NCBI GenBank assembly: GCA_035566435.1
Contig: DATMRF010000137.1
Location: 29,630-93,629, forward strand
Origin: DATMRF01 sp035566435
GTDB taxonomy: Bacteria; Verrucomicrobiota; Verrucomicrobiia; Limisphaerales; UBA8199
DNA length: 64,000 nucleotides
Direction: 5' to 3'
Shown here: one piece after another, positions 1 through 9,342 of the stretch
Position numbering within the stretch: position 1 is the first letter of the stretch
Layout: each line of letters opens with the position of its first letter
The notes under the pieces: model-generated
What the model was told of the DNA's origin: nothing
Seen by the model: only the letters and a program-made list of their open reading frames with translations
Database searches by the model: none
Position numbers and translations under genes: made by a program

Positions 1-410
1 AGGTCTTTGTTGCGCTTAAAATCGGCCTGTGCTTTTTCCAGGTTCGCTTGGGCCTGTGCTTGGCCGGCCACCGCCGCTTCGTAGCCGGCCTCAGATTGAT
101 GGAGCTGGGCGATGTAAAAGTCCGGTTTGATCTTCACAATCAAATCCCCCTTTTTGACCGCCTGGCCTTCTTTGACCGGCAGGTCGATGATCTCGCCGCT
201 GACCTCCGGGCTGATTTTGACCTGGAGCACCGGTTGGATCTTCCCGTTGGCGACCACCTTTTCGATGAGGTCGCGCCGGGTGACTTTTTCGGTCTGGATG
301 GTGATGACGGGTTCCCGTTTGCGAACGATTGCCCCTACGGTCAGACCCACGAGGACAACGCCCGCCACGGAAAATATGATGATTTTCCTGCGCTTTTTAG
401 AATTTGCCAT
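1..410 (-). CDS. HlyD/RND-type periplasmic adaptor, N-terminal part (cut by window edge)
   Basis: The N-terminal 136 residues of a membrane-fusion (adaptor) protein. After a basic start (MANSKKRRK) comes one membrane anchor at about residues 10-28, then a lipoyl-like half-motif with the pattern GKIQPVLQVKISPEVSGEI and KEGQAVKKGDLIVKI at about 55-92, then an Ala/Gln-rich alpha-hairpin start that runs off the window. This order is typical of HlyD/MacA adaptors, which link an inner-membrane ABC or RND pump to an outer-membrane channel. It lies 77 bp downstream of the YIP1 gene on the same strand; the pump itself would lie beyond the window. The ATG at 410 is the first one giving the basic N-terminus. 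The family is secure, the substrate unknown. Confidence 0.88.
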   Translation of the reverse strand, partial: MANSKKRRKIIIFSVAGVVLVGLTVGAIVRKREPVITIQTEKVTRRDLIEKVVANGKIQPVLQVKISPEVSGEIIDLPVKEGQAVKKGDLIVKIKPDFYIAQLHQSEAGYEAAVAGQAQAQANLEKAQADFKRNKD

Positions 411-487
411 GGCCGCTATGTATTAAGACACGCCTGCGGGGAATTTGTTTCACCGGGCTGAGCCCTTGATCCTTGCCTCGCGGGTTC

Positions 488-1273
488 CTACAACGCCATT
501 TGCCCCAAACCGACGAGGATCAAAAAGCTTTCCTGCAACACCCAGTAGGTAAAGACCACCCAGGCCGCCCGCAAAAAGGGCGCCCCGGCGAGCTTGGACA
601 GCCCGATCGCCAGGACCGCCACCTGCCAGATGGAGAAGACATTGACCGCCCCAAGCATCAAATGGCTCTTGCGCGAGACGTCAAAGTCGTTAATGACCAG
701 CGCCAGGCTGGGCGTGGCAAACATCCGCGAAAAGTTCACCTGGAGCAGCACGGTCACCAGCGTTCCGAGCGCGCTAATCATGAGTGCCAGCCCAACCACC
801 TCGAGGGTTTTAACATAGCCGACTTCCTTCTTGAGCAGCCAGCGGCCCAGCAGCCAAAGCACCAATGCCCACCAAAGCATCCGGAGCACGCTGATAATCA
901 CCGCGCCGGCCGCTCCCATCACCTTCCACATCGTAGGACCCATGAACTTATCGATCACCTCCATGGCCTGGTCGGCCTGCGCCTGGGTCATTTTGCCGGC
1001 TTTCACCTTTTGGTCCAGCGCCTTGGTTTGAGCCTCACGCATCTGCTGCTGGATGGCGGGCTGCGAAACGATGATGATCGCCGCCACCGCCCCGATCAAC
1101 GACAGGAGAATGATCGGCATGAGCCAGTTCGCTGCTGTGGGGCGCGCCGCCTTTACCTCGGCGAACACGTCGCCGGGAACGGCGAACACATTCATCAGGC
1201 GCGCGACCAACGACGTGGTCGGCGGTGGTGCAACGGGCGGTTCCGATTGGGAGAGTGGCGGAGGCGCTTCCAT
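488..1273 (-). CDS. YIP1-family integral membrane protein
   Basis: A 261-residue protein with a Pro-rich cytosolic N-terminus (MEAPPPLSQSEPPVAPPP), a short amphipathic stretch with the motif FAVPGDVFAEVK that is characteristic of bacterial YIP1/Yip1-domain proteins, and about five hydrophobic segments (near residues 50-72, 118-150, 158-182, 205-225 and 232-255). Residues 75-110 form a charged, Gln-rich loop. Bacterial YIP1 proteins have no established biochemical role; they often sit beside ABC-transporter and adaptor genes, as here with the HlyD-like gene downstream on the same strand. The two probably form an operon. Confidence 0.8.
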   Translation of the reverse strand: MEAPPPLSQSEPPVAPPPTTSLVARLMNVFAVPGDVFAEVKAARPTAANWLMPIILLSLIGAVAAIIIVSQPAIQQQMREAQTKALDQKVKAGKMTQAQADQAMEVIDKFMGPTMWKVMGAAGAVIISVLRMLWWALVLWLLGRWLLKKEVGYVKTLEVVGLALMISALGTLVTVLLQVNFSRMFATPSLALVINDFDVSRKSHLMLGAVNVFSIWQVAVLAIGLSKLAGAPFLRAAWVVFTYWVLQESFLILVGLGQMAL

Positions 1274-1542
1274 GGGTTTGAAGGGTTAATCGGTTATAAT
1301 CGCGGTGGCCGGAATCGAGGATGGCGGAAGCGGTCCTCATTGTCCAGCGCGCACGTTGTCCTGATCTAAGCCGTACTATTCAGTCGAAATCTCTTACGCA
1401 AAGGCACAAAAAGGCAAAGACGCAACGGGTGTGGCGAGACCGAGGCCAAACAACAGGCCCACCGAGGTCACTGGAAGGTGAGCCTCTTGTCCGAGGCTAC
1501 ACCCAGTTTCCGCCTTCGCGCCTCTGCCTTTTTGCAGCACAG

Positions 1543-1890
1543 ATGTCGCAAATCGATCATTTTTGAGAAGATTTCCTGTGCGAACGCAAAATGCTCTTCG
1601 ACACGCATTTCGAATCCTTTTGGTTGCGGCTTTGTCGTGCTGGGTTCCTTGCGGTTAACACCCCCCACTTTGTAGCTTTAACGGGTTTGAACCGGCCTGA
1701 TCCACCCGGAGCCGGGGTCCGCATGAGAGCGGCTATTGCAGGCAATCCATGCGCCCGCGTGACGTCCAATCGCTGACGTAGTGGCCGCCAGCCGAGCGAA
1801 AGGGAACGAGGCTATCGGGTTGATAATCATGTCGGTTTGGTTATTTGGTTTTCGCGTTTCGCTTTCACTATATATAGAGAGAACAAAACT
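1543..1890. repeat. Dispersed intergenic repeat, copy A
   Basis: About 350 bp with clear base-level similarity to 50731-51092 in the same orientation. Shared blocks include CAAATCGATCATTTTTGAGA, AGATTTCCTGTGCGAACGCA, CACTTTGTAGCTTTAACGGG and, near the far end, TATTTGGTTTTCGCGT. Similarity is strongest in the first 150 bp and then decays with small indels. No flanking direct repeats or transposase frame are visible. It could be a degenerate miniature element or a structured noncoding element. Confidence 0.75.
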
Positions 1891-2274
1891 CGAGACATGA
1901 AAAACCGAACCAGTATGAAAACTTGCCCTATCCCCGCTCGCCCTCCGTCCTCCCTGTTCCCTTCTGTGCGCTGTTCCGTCACGCTCGCCTCAGCCGTCGG
2001 AAACCAGGCGGACGCCTTGGCCACCTGCCAAAGCTCGGACTTCGCGGAACCGCGCCTGGAACTGGATAGCGCCAGTTCGCACCGGTTCGCACCGGATAGA
2101 GCTACAAAGTGTGGGGGCTCAAGTCCTGGCGAACCGGGCCGTGAAGCGGAGCACCTTGACTTTTCGGCGGCATCGTGGTTCTCCTTCCAATGGTCATGCG
2201 CGATGTCAAGAGGCGTTCTTGCGGTTCGCGGAGAACAACGGGATGCAGACGCAAGAGGCGCCTCGGGCACGGTT

Positions 2275-2322
2275 ATGTGGATTTGCCCGAAATGCGGAGA
2301 GAAGGTCGAAGAGCGGTTTTGA
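2275..2322 (+). pseudogene. Possible zinc-ribbon gene remnant (16 codons)
   Basis: The frame reads MWICPKCGEKVEERF and stops. The opening W-[IV]-C-P-x-C-G-E-x-[VI]-E is the usual start of small zinc-ribbon proteins, in which a second CxxC pair follows shortly after; here a stop follows instead. Dropping one T of the TTTT run at 2317-2320 would read on as FDRN and then stop again, so only the first knuckle survives. A remnant is the likeliest reading, but chance cannot be excluded for so short a sequence. Confidence 0.25.
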
Positions 2323-2384
2323 CCGAAATTAAACGCGAGTAGCCGACGCCGCTACGCTCGTCGTCTCCATTAAAAGAAAAAACT

Positions 2385-4310
2385 ATGTTCTACCTTAAAC
2401 CCGTTGTTGTCCTCGCGGCACTTTTCTTGCTGGCCCTGGCGAGCACCGCCGTCGCCGAAACCTTTGGCCTGGAAACGCTGAAGATTCAATACATCGAACA
2501 GGGCTGGGGCGAGCCGCACGCCAACCGATCGGTGGACGGCCACCCGCTGTTCCTGGACGGCAAGCGTTTCGAGCACGGCGTCGGTACTCATGCCTGCAGC
2601 ACCTTCCGGATCGCGCTCGGTGGCAAAGCCGAGCGCTTCACCGCGACCGTTGGGGTCGATGACGAAGTCGGCCAACGAGGCAGCGTGGTGTTCCAGGTGA
2701 CCGGCGACGGCAAAAAACTCTGGGAAAGCGGCGTGCTCCGCGGCGGCGACGCCGTCAAAGAAGTGTCCGTCCCGCTCAATGGCGTGAAGGTGCTGCTGCT
2801 AACGGTGGGCGATGCCGGAGACGACACGAACTACGACCACGCGGACTGGGCGGAGGCCAAAATCGTTATGACCGAGGGCAAGCCGGAGGCGATCGCTCGG
2901 GTCCGCGAGCCCGCGGTCGTGCTGACGCCCAAAGCCTCCCCCAAACCTGGCATTAATGGCGCGAGAGTTGTCGGCGTTCGGCCAGGCTCGCCCTTCCTGT
3001 TCACGGTCCCCGTAACCGGAGAGCGGCCGATCGCCTTCTCCACCAGGAAACTGCCCGCCGGTTTGCAGCTTGATCCTCAGAACGGCCGCATCACCGGCGT
3101 GCTCCCGGAGAAAGGCGCCCATGTCGTCACCGTCCGCGCTGTGAACGCTCGCGGCAGCGTTGAGCGAACACTCAAAATCATTTGCGGTGACACCATCGCG
3201 CTGACGCCGCCGATGGGGTGGAACAGCTGGAATTGTTTCGGGTGCGACGTCAACGAGGCGAATGTTCGCGCCGCAGCCGACGCGATGGTCGCCAGTGGCC
3301 TCATCAATCACGGATGGACTTACATCAACATCGACGACTGCTGGGAGGCAGGACGCGACCCGGACGGGAATGTAACCTCCAACCAGAAGTTTCCCGATAT
3401 GAAAGCATTGACGGATTACGTTCACAGCAAGGGCTTGAAGATCGGCCTTTACTCGTCACCCGGTCCACAGACGTGCGCCGGCCACGAGGGCAGCTACAAG
3501 CATGAGGAACAGGACGCCCGCCGGTACGCCGAGTGGGGTTTTGATTATTTGAAATACGACTGGTGCAGTTACGGCGGCATCGTGCCCAATCCCGACCACG
3601 ACGGCTTCATGAAGCCTTACCGGGTGATGCGCGCCGCGCTGGACAAGGCCCCGCGCGACATCGTGTTCAGCCTCTGCCAGTACGGGATGGGCAACGTGTG
3701 GCAGTGGGGCGCGGAGGTCGGCGGCAATTGCTGGCGCACCACTGGCGACATCACCGACACCTGGTCGAGCATGTCCCGCCTCGGCTTTGGCCAGGCCGGA
3801 CATGAAGAATTCGCCGGCCCCGGACACTGGAACGATCCCGACATGCTCGTTGTCGGCTACGTTGGCTGGAGCGCAAAAGTGCGGCCCACCCGCCTGACGC
3901 CGAATGAGCAATATACCCACATCAGCCTCTGGTGCCTGCTGTGCTCGCCGCTGCTCATCGGGTGCGACATGACCAAACTGGATGAATTCACGTTGAACCT
4001 CCTCACCAATGACGAAGTGCTCGACGTGAGCCAGGACCCGCTGGGACGCCAGGCCGCGCGAATCATCAAGGACGGCTCACTGGAAATCTGGGCCAAGGAT
4101 CTCGCCGACGGCTCGAAAGCAGTGGGCCTCTTTAACCTGGGCGAGGACGAATCTCCTATCACGTTGAAATGGGCCGGCCTTGGCCTCTCGGGTAAACAGA
4201 GGGTTCGCGACCTTTGGCGGCAACAGGATCTGGGCAAATTTGCCGGTCAATTTCAAACCTCGGTTCCGCGCCATGGGGTAGTACTGGTGAAGGTCGGTTC
4301 TGGAAAATAG
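2385..4310 (+). CDS. Secreted alpha-galactosidase, GH27, with NPCBM domain
   Basis: A 641-residue exo-enzyme expected to remove terminal alpha-D-galactose from glycans in the periplasm or outside the cell. A signal peptide (residues 1-25, ending STAVA) is followed by an NPCBM carbohydrate-binding domain (about 27-165), a putative Ig-like He_PIG segment (about 195-265, motif LPAGLQLDPQNGRITG) and a GH27 barrel from about 270 (TPPMGWNSWN). The nucleophile should be Asp392 in LKYDWC, the acid/base Asp455 in CWRTTGDITDTW, and Asp486 in GHWNDPDML matches the substrate-binding Asp of human alpha-galactosidase A. A beta-sandwich ends the protein. The catalytic set looks intact. It stands alone, with repeat-rich gaps on both sides. 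Confidence 0.95.
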   Translation: MFYLKPVVVLAALFLLALASTAVAETFGLETLKIQYIEQGWGEPHANRSVDGHPLFLDGKRFEHGVGTHACSTFRIALGGKAERFTATVGVDDEVGQRGSVVFQVTGDGKKLWESGVLRGGDAVKEVSVPLNGVKVLLLTVGDAGDDTNYDHADWAEAKIVMTEGKPEAIARVREPAVVLTPKASPKPGINGARVVGVRPGSPFLFTVPVTGERPIAFSTRKLPAGLQLDPQNGRITGVLPEKGAHVVTVRAVNARGSVERTLKIICGDTIALTPPMGWNSWNCFGCDVNEANVRAAADAMVASGLINHGWTYINIDDCWEAGRDPDGNVTSNQKFPDMKALTDYVHSKGLKIGLYSSPGPQTCAGHEGSYKHEEQDARRYAEWGFDYLKYDWCSYGGIVPNPDHDGFMKPYRVMRAALDKAPRDIVFSLCQYGMGNVWQWGAEVGGNCWRTTGDITDTWSSMSRLGFGQAGHEEFAGPGHWNDPDMLVVGYVGWSAKVRPTRLTPNEQYTHISLWCLLCSPLLIGCDMTKLDEFTLNLLTNDEVLDVSQDPLGRQAARIIKDGSLEIWAKDLADGSKAVGLFNLGEDESPITLKWAGLGLSGKQRVRDLWRQQDLGKFAGQFQTSVPRHGVVLVKVGSGK

Positions 4311-4815
4311 TCGAACCGTCTTCGCTGCCCGACTGGCCGGAATATTTCATTCCTGCCAGGGCGAGGCGCCGGCATGTTGCCGGCTTAAACGGTCCGGACA
4401 GCGAAAGCCGCCGACATGCCGGCGCTCCGGGCTGTTGGCATTTCGTGCGGGGTATGAAGTATCCGGTCAAGGCGTCTACGACCTTCGAGAGCAGCAAAGA
4501 TAATAACCCTGCCTGCATAGGTGTTTTACTGCCCGGCGGTTTGGCGGCCCATGAATCCATCTTGGTTGGAAAACTGTTCGGAAAGCCGCTAACCCCATTT
4601 TGCCGAGGGTTTTCGAAAGATACACGCCCTCGGCAACTCGGGCCGGACCCGCGACCCGCCGTTTCACAGGCGTTGGCATGATCCTGGCTGGATGGTGATG
4701 GTAATGGACTTATTGTCGTCAGGACCTATGCAGATTCAGGCGGAAATCAAGTTCATGGCGGGCATTATGTTCCTGGAATGGCGGTTTGGAGCCGCTGATT
4801 CCAGGGGAGATCCTC
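4311..4815. other. Intergenic region with a perfect 12-bp stem
   Basis: A 505-bp gap without a supportable gene. GCGCCGGCATGT at 4366-4377 is exactly complementary to ACATGCCGGCGC at 4414-4425, leaving a 36-nt loop; the words GGCATGTTGCCGGC and GACATGCCGGC make it look like a REP-type element. It could act as a terminator for the galactosidase, although there is no T-tract. Nothing else stands out. Confidence 0.5.
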
Positions 4816-5787
4816 ATGAGTTTGCAGCCTCAAGTTTTACCCTGGGTAGCAACAAGGAAAAAGACCTCGCACGTCAAAAAGCCGGATTTCTTTATCGTCG
4901 GCGCTCCCAAGTGCGGGACGACGGCGATGACTCGCTACCTGGCGGCGCATCCCGACATTTTCATGGCCAAGAAGGAGATGCACTTTTTCGGAGCCGACCT
5001 CCGGTTCGGGCGCAGCTTCTACCGCCGTGGCCTCCGGGCATATCTTGAGGAATATGCCACGCGCAACGGCGAACTGCGCGCCGGCGAGGCCTCCGTCTGG
5101 TATCTCTTCTCGAAAGCGGCGGCGGCCGAGATCCGGACTTTCAATCCGGATTCGCACATTATCATCATGCTCCGCCAGCCCGCGGACATGCTGTACTCCC
5201 TGTATCACGAGTTCCGGTTTGACGCGAACGAGCATCTGACCAGTTTCGAAACGGCCCTGAATGCCGAGGGGGACCGACGAGCGGGACGCCGCACCTCGCG
5301 CGCGACCTATTTCCCACAAGGCCTTGTTTACCGCGAAACTGCCCGCTACACCGAACAGGTTGAACGTTACTTCGAATTCTTTGGCCGCCACCGTGTGCAC
5401 GTCACCCTCTATGACGATTTTGCCGCCAACCCGGCTGCCGCTTGCCACGAGATTTTGCAGTTCCTCGGCTTGGACCCCAGCCGCCTGCAAACCGAGTTCT
5501 CCGTCATCAACGGTGGAGACAGAACGGTGAAGAGCGCCGCATTGCGAGTCGTGCTCACGGATCCGCTCGTGCGTTCGACGGTCGTGGCCAGCCGGCCCTG
5601 GCTGCCGCGGCCGGTGTTCGCCGCGCTTCAAAATGCCGAGACCTGGCTGTGGCGTTCCAATACTCGATTCGAGAAGCGGCCTCCGCTTGCGGCTGATCTC
5701 CGTAACCAGCTCAGGCGCGAGTTCGCGCCCGAGGTTGAGCGGTTGAGCAAGTTGCTTGGCCGCGACCTTAGCCATTGGACCAAATGA
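4816..5787 (+). CDS. PAPS-dependent sulfotransferase
   Basis: A 323-residue soluble sulfotransferase that would move sulfate from PAPS to a glycan or lipid hydroxyl. The 5'-phosphosulfate loop is the N-terminal FIVGAPKCGTTAM, and the 3'-phosphate site is IIIMLRQPADMLYSLYHEF (Arg and Ser of the RxPxxxxxS pattern). This pair is characteristic of the heparan-sulfate/Stf0-like group (Sulfotransfer_1). The ATG at 4816 is preferred over the in-frame ATG at 4786 because AGGGGAG lies seven bases ahead of it. The 3' end overlaps the possible start of the YfhO-like gene, which suggests co-transcription. Substrate unknown; a surface glycan is likely from context. Confidence 0.9.
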   Translation: MSLQPQVLPWVATRKKTSHVKKPDFFIVGAPKCGTTAMTRYLAAHPDIFMAKKEMHFFGADLRFGRSFYRRGLRAYLEEYATRNGELRAGEASVWYLFSKAAAAEIRTFNPDSHIIIMLRQPADMLYSLYHEFRFDANEHLTSFETALNAEGDRRAGRRTSRATYFPQGLVYRETARYTEQVERYFEFFGRHRVHVTLYDDFAANPAAACHEILQFLGLDPSRLQTEFSVINGGDRTVKSAALRVVLTDPLVRSTVVASRPWLPRPVFAALQNAETWLWRSNTRFEKRPPLAADLRNQLRREFAPEVERLSKLLGRDLSHWTK

Positions 5788-8629
5788 CCAAGCCAATACT
5801 GTAAGCCGCCTGGCGCCCCGAACTTCGAATTTGAAAACGCCACAACCTGATCAAGAAGCGCGGCCCCCAGGGTTCGGCTGGATGTTGCTGCTGCTAGCTG
5901 CGGTCGTGGCGTTCCTGCTTCACAATAGTTTCCTGCCCGGGCAAATCCTGTTCTCGAACGATGGTCCGCTCGGGCGCCTGGAGTCTCAATGCCACCATTT
6001 GCCGGAGGCGTTTACCGGCGTCTGGCAGGACCTGAATACGGTCGGCTTTCGCGAAGGGGGCGCTCTCCCCAATATCACTTCGGGGCTGCGGCTGGTCCTC
6101 ACGCCCGTTGGCTTTTCCAAATTCTACGTGCCGGTGGCCCTCGTCATCCTCGGGCTAGGCGCGTGGTGCTTCTTCCGACAATTGCGCCTCGCGCCGTTGG
6201 CCTGCATCCTTGGCGGTTTGGCGGCCACGCTCAATTCCTGTTTCTTCTCGGCCGCCTGCTGGGGGGTCGGTTCGCTGGCGATAACAATTGGAATGGTCTT
6301 CTTCGCGCTCGGTGCCCTTGCGGACGCCTCCTCGGGTCAGCGCTGGCTAAGAACGATGCTGGCAGGGCTGGCGATCGGGATGGCGGTCGCCGAAGGCGCA
6401 GACATCGGCGCCATCTTCAGCTTGTATGTGGCGGGATTTGTCATTTATCAGTCCTGGCTCACGCCAGGACCCGGGATGCGAAACATGGCAACGGGCGTCG
6501 CCCGAGTCGCATTAGTTGCCACAGTCGCTGCGTTCCTCGCGGCTCAGGCGATCACCGTCCTGGTCCAAACCCAGATGCACGGAGTAGCCGCGGCTCGTGA
6601 GGACCTTGGCACGAAGGAAGACCCATGGGATTGGGCGACCAAATGGAGCCTGCCCAAGCGGGAGGCTCTCGGTCTGGCGATCCCCGGCCTGTTTGGCTTC
6701 CGTCTGGACACGCCCGAGGGGGGGGCGTATTGGGGGAACACAGGACGCGATCCCGCGTGGGACCGCTATCTCGCCTCCGGACAGCAGGGCCCGCCACCGA
6801 GTGGCTTCATCAGGTACAGCGGTGGCGGCATTTACGCCGGCGAATTGGTTTTGCTGGTCGCTCTTTGGGCCGGCCTGCAATCGCTGCGCCGCAAGGCGTC
6901 GGTCTTTAGCACGACTCAACGCGGGTCGCTCTGGTTTTGGCTGGTCGTCGGCGTGACTTCGCTTCTGCTCGCCTTCGGCCGTTACGCGCCGTTTTATCGC
7001 TGGCTGTATGCGCTGCCCTATTTCTCCAGCCTCCGTAACCCGACGAAATTCCTTCACGTGCTCAGTTTCGCGCTCGTCGTCCTTTTCGCTTATGGCATCG
7101 ACGGCCTGGTGAGGACTTGCCTTATGCGCGCGGGGACGGGCGTTGTCTCGCCGCCGCGCGACTTGAAGGCGTGGTGGGCCAAGGCGACCGGGTTCGAACG
7201 ACGGTGGACGCTCGGCTGGCTGCTGGCCTTGGGGTTGAGTCTGCTGGCCTGGAAAATCTACGCTGGGTACCACGACCAGTTGGCAGGGTATCTGCAGGGC
7301 GTCCTGTTTGAAGCTTCCGCAGCAGAGCAAATCGCTCAGTTCAGCATCCGCCAGGTGGGCTGGTTTGTGGTTTTCTTTCTCTTGGCTGGCGGACTCCTGG
7401 TGCTGCTCTTAGGGGGGCGCTTCGCCGGTCCGCGAGCCAAGTGGGGAGGTATCTTTCTGGGGGCGCTGCTGCTGCTTGACCTGGGCAGGGCCAATGAGCC
7501 TTGGATCGTTTACTGGAACTACCACGACCAATACGCGTCGAATCCTGTGATCGATCTGCTCCGCTCCAAGCCTTGGATGCAACGTGTCTCCATGTTCCCC
7601 TTCCGCATGCCCCCGGCATACACCCTGTTCGGGCAACTGTACCGCGTCGAATGGCTCCAACACCCCTTTGCGTACTACAATATTCAATCGCTGGATGTCT
7701 CGCAAATGCCTCGCTCTCCGGCAGACATCGATGCTTTTGAAACGACCCTGCGCGTTGACCCGCAGGCAACGAATACCCTTCATCGGCTCGTCCGCCGTTG
7801 GGAACTCACCAACACGCGGTATCTGCTCGGGCCTACGGAAGCCCTCGAGGTGCTCAATGGCCAGCTCGACCCGGTCAAGAAGCGGTTTCGCATCGTTACG
7901 CAGTTCAACCTCGTCCCGAAGGCGGGCTTTGGCGAAGCGCGGGACGTGCAGGAATTGACCGCGGCCCTCGTACCCGAAGGCACTTACGCCCTCATCGAAT
8001 TCACGGGCGCGCTACCACGTGCCTCCCTTTACGCGGACTGGCAAGTGAGCACCAATGACGAAGCCACACTGGCGCGGTTGGCCAGCCGGGACTTTGAACC
8101 ACAGTCGACCGTGCTCGTCGCCGGAGGGGTGGTCGCTCCGCCTGCTGCCGCCACCGCCCCTCAAACCGCGGGTTCTGTCGAACTGACCCATTACTCCCCC
8201 AGAGACCTCGTGTTCAAAGTCGGTGCCCGGACGCCATCCGTGATGCTGCTGAACGACCGGTTCGAGGCGAACTGGAACGCGTTTGTGGATGGCCGCCCGC
8301 AGACACTCTTACGCTGCAACTACATCATGCGTGGGGTTTACCTCCTGACGGGCAAGCACACCGTCGAGTTTCTTTTCCAGCCCCCGGTCGGCCCGCTTTA
8401 CATCAGCTTGGCGTCCAGTGGCTTTGGCCTTCTCTTATTGGGCGTGGTCGCCGCTGGCCACTTGCGGAGTAAAGTTGCCACGCCAAGGCCCGTGGCGCCG
8501 TCCGAGTCACCGTCGGCGGGCAGCGAGCTGGAGCCCACGCCTGTTCGTGCTCCAACGGGGCCTAAACCTAAAGGCGCGCCCGGGAAAGGCTCGCGTAAAG
8601 ACAAACGGCTCAAGGCGAGCGTCCGGTGA
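5756..8629 (+). CDS. Large YfhO-like polytopic membrane protein
   Basis: Up to 957 residues. The N-terminal two thirds alternates hydrophobic segments (the first at about residue 43) with loops, as in YfhO/GT-C-type proteins. FSNDGPLGRL near the start and FSSLRNPTKFLHVLSFAL in the middle are patterns typical of this family. The C-terminal part is a globular extracytoplasmic domain (about 590-880) with the YfhO-like ending NDRFEANWNAFVDGRPQ and NYIMRGVYLLTGKHTVEF, then a last membrane span and a basic Lys/Arg tail. YfhO proteins are linked to glycosylation of teichoic acids or membrane proteins in Firmicutes; the role here is unknown. The start is uncertain: TTG 5756 overlaps the sulfotransferase, TTG 5831 and ATG 5882 are alternatives. 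Confidence 0.8.
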   Translation: MAATLAIGPNDQANTVSRLAPRTSNLKTPQPDQEARPPGFGWMLLLLAAVVAFLLHNSFLPGQILFSNDGPLGRLESQCHHLPEAFTGVWQDLNTVGFREGGALPNITSGLRLVLTPVGFSKFYVPVALVILGLGAWCFFRQLRLAPLACILGGLAATLNSCFFSAACWGVGSLAITIGMVFFALGALADASSGQRWLRTMLAGLAIGMAVAEGADIGAIFSLYVAGFVIYQSWLTPGPGMRNMATGVARVALVATVAAFLAAQAITVLVQTQMHGVAAAREDLGTKEDPWDWATKWSLPKREALGLAIPGLFGFRLDTPEGGAYWGNTGRDPAWDRYLASGQQGPPPSGFIRYSGGGIYAGELVLLVALWAGLQSLRRKASVFSTTQRGSLWFWLVVGVTSLLLAFGRYAPFYRWLYALPYFSSLRNPTKFLHVLSFALVVLFAYGIDGLVRTCLMRAGTGVVSPPRDLKAWWAKATGFERRWTLGWLLALGLSLLAWKIYAGYHDQLAGYLQGVLFEASAAEQIAQFSIRQVGWFVVFFLLAGGLLVLLLGGRFAGPRAKWGGIFLGALLLLDLGRANEPWIVYWNYHDQYASNPVIDLLRSKPWMQRVSMFPFRMPPAYTLFGQLYRVEWLQHPFAYYNIQSLDVSQMPRSPADIDAFETTLRVDPQATNTLHRLVRRWELTNTRYLLGPTEALEVLNGQLDPVKKRFRIVTQFNLVPKAGFGEARDVQELTAALVPEGTYALIEFTGALPRASLYADWQVSTNDEATLARLASRDFEPQSTVLVAGGVVAPPAAATAPQTAGSVELTHYSPRDLVFKVGARTPSVMLLNDRFEANWNAFVDGRPQTLLRCNYIMRGVYLLTGKHTVEFLFQPPVGPLYISLASSGFGLLLLGVVAAGHLRSKVATPRPVAPSESPSAGSELEPTPVRAPTGPKPKGAPGKGSRKDKRLKASVR

Positions 8630-8642
8630 GTAAGTTGGAGCG

Positions 8643-9302
8643 TTACGACTTTACGGCCACGACTAAGAACTGTTTGCCGAAGAGCCGCCAGGGCAGCGGC
8701 AGCTTAAGATAGAGCCTGAGCAAGGCCAGAGGGTATTGCCGCCCGTCGGCCATCGTGTAGGGTAAGAAGCGCTCGTAACACCGCTCTATCTTGAACCCGC
8801 GGTTGCGCAGGCCCTCGGAGAGAGACAGCTCTGTCAAAGGCAGATAATGGTCCCAAAAGTCCCAATAGGCTCCCGGCAGGTATTTGATGTTCGGCCCCAA
8901 AGCGATGAGGCGGCCGCCGGGTTTCAGACACCGCCGCGCCTGCTCGATCGTGCGGCCCAGTGTCGCTTTATCCGGCAGGTGTTCGAAGAAATTGCTCGTG
9001 AACACCGCGTCCAACGCATGCTCCGGAAGCGGCCACGGCTGCGAACAGTCCTGGTGGAAAAACTGGATTCCGCCAGCCAGCATCCGCGCCGAATCGGGGT
9101 TCAGGTCCATGCCGTATTTTTCGCGGGCGGAGATCTGGTTTATGAACTCTCCGTAGCCGCACCCCAGGTCCAACACTGCGGCTGACGGGCCGATCAGCTC
9201 CTGGAAAAAATCGGCCGTGAGCACTTGCCAGACTTTTCGGCGGTAGAGCTGGTTTCCGGCGAAACGCTGGCCGTAAATGGTTTGGACATCATCAACGCTC
9301 AT
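8643..9302 (-). CDS. Class I SAM-dependent methyltransferase
   Basis: A 219-residue Rossmann methyltransferase. Motif I is VLDLGCGYGEF (about 43-53), an acidic residue ends beta-2 (YGMDLNPDS), motif II/post-II is the DAVFTSNFFEHLPD segment, and LKPGGRLIALGPN gives the beta-5 region typical of Methyltransf_11. The substrate cannot be read from sequence. It lies 40 bp downstream of the nucleotide-sugar epimerase on the same strand, suggesting sugar or glycolipid methylation. It converges with the YfhO-like gene, with only 13 bp between the stop codons. Confidence 0.88.
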   Translation of the reverse strand: MSVDDVQTIYGQRFAGNQLYRRKVWQVLTADFFQELIGPSAAVLDLGCGYGEFINQISAREKYGMDLNPDSARMLAGGIQFFHQDCSQPWPLPEHALDAVFTSNFFEHLPDKATLGRTIEQARRCLKPGGRLIALGPNIKYLPGAYWDFWDHYLPLTELSLSEGLRNRGFKIERCYERFLPYTMADGRQYPLALLRLYLKLPLPWRLFGKQFLVVAVKS

Positions 9303-9342
9303 GAGCTGGGATAGTCGGCGCTGGCCGTGGGGTGCGGTTCGT

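Larger units (their letters stand above)
1274..2384. other. 1.1-kb intergenic region, repeat-rich, no convincing gene
   Basis: The gap between divergent genes. It holds a G+A-rich segment at about 1390-1430 and its inverted counterpart near 1505-1545 (ACGCAAAGGC / GCGCCTCTGCC type words), then copy A of the long dispersed repeat (1543-1890). A 10-bp unit, GTTCGCACCG, is tandemly duplicated at about 2076-2095. It is followed by a short inverted fragment of the long repeat at about 2100-2118 (AGCTACAAAGTG) and a 16-codon zinc-ribbon-like remnant at 2275. Open frames here show no protein signature. Confidence 0.6.

Noticed and set aside
473..1369. 298-codon plus-strand frame, His/Arg-rich.
   Set aside because: Antisense shadow of the YIP1 gene; composition is that of reversed GC-rich codons.
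1468..1668. A minus-strand open frame (MGGVNRKEPSTTKPQPKGFE…) that has a counterpart at 50510-50863.
   Set aside because: It lies in the dispersed repeat. Differences between the two copies mostly change the amino acid, with only about one silent change, so there is no sign of protein selection.
1837..2322. 161-codon plus-strand open frame in the first intergenic region.
   Set aside because: It runs through repeat fragments; only the last 16 codons look like a protein family, and these are listed as a remnant.
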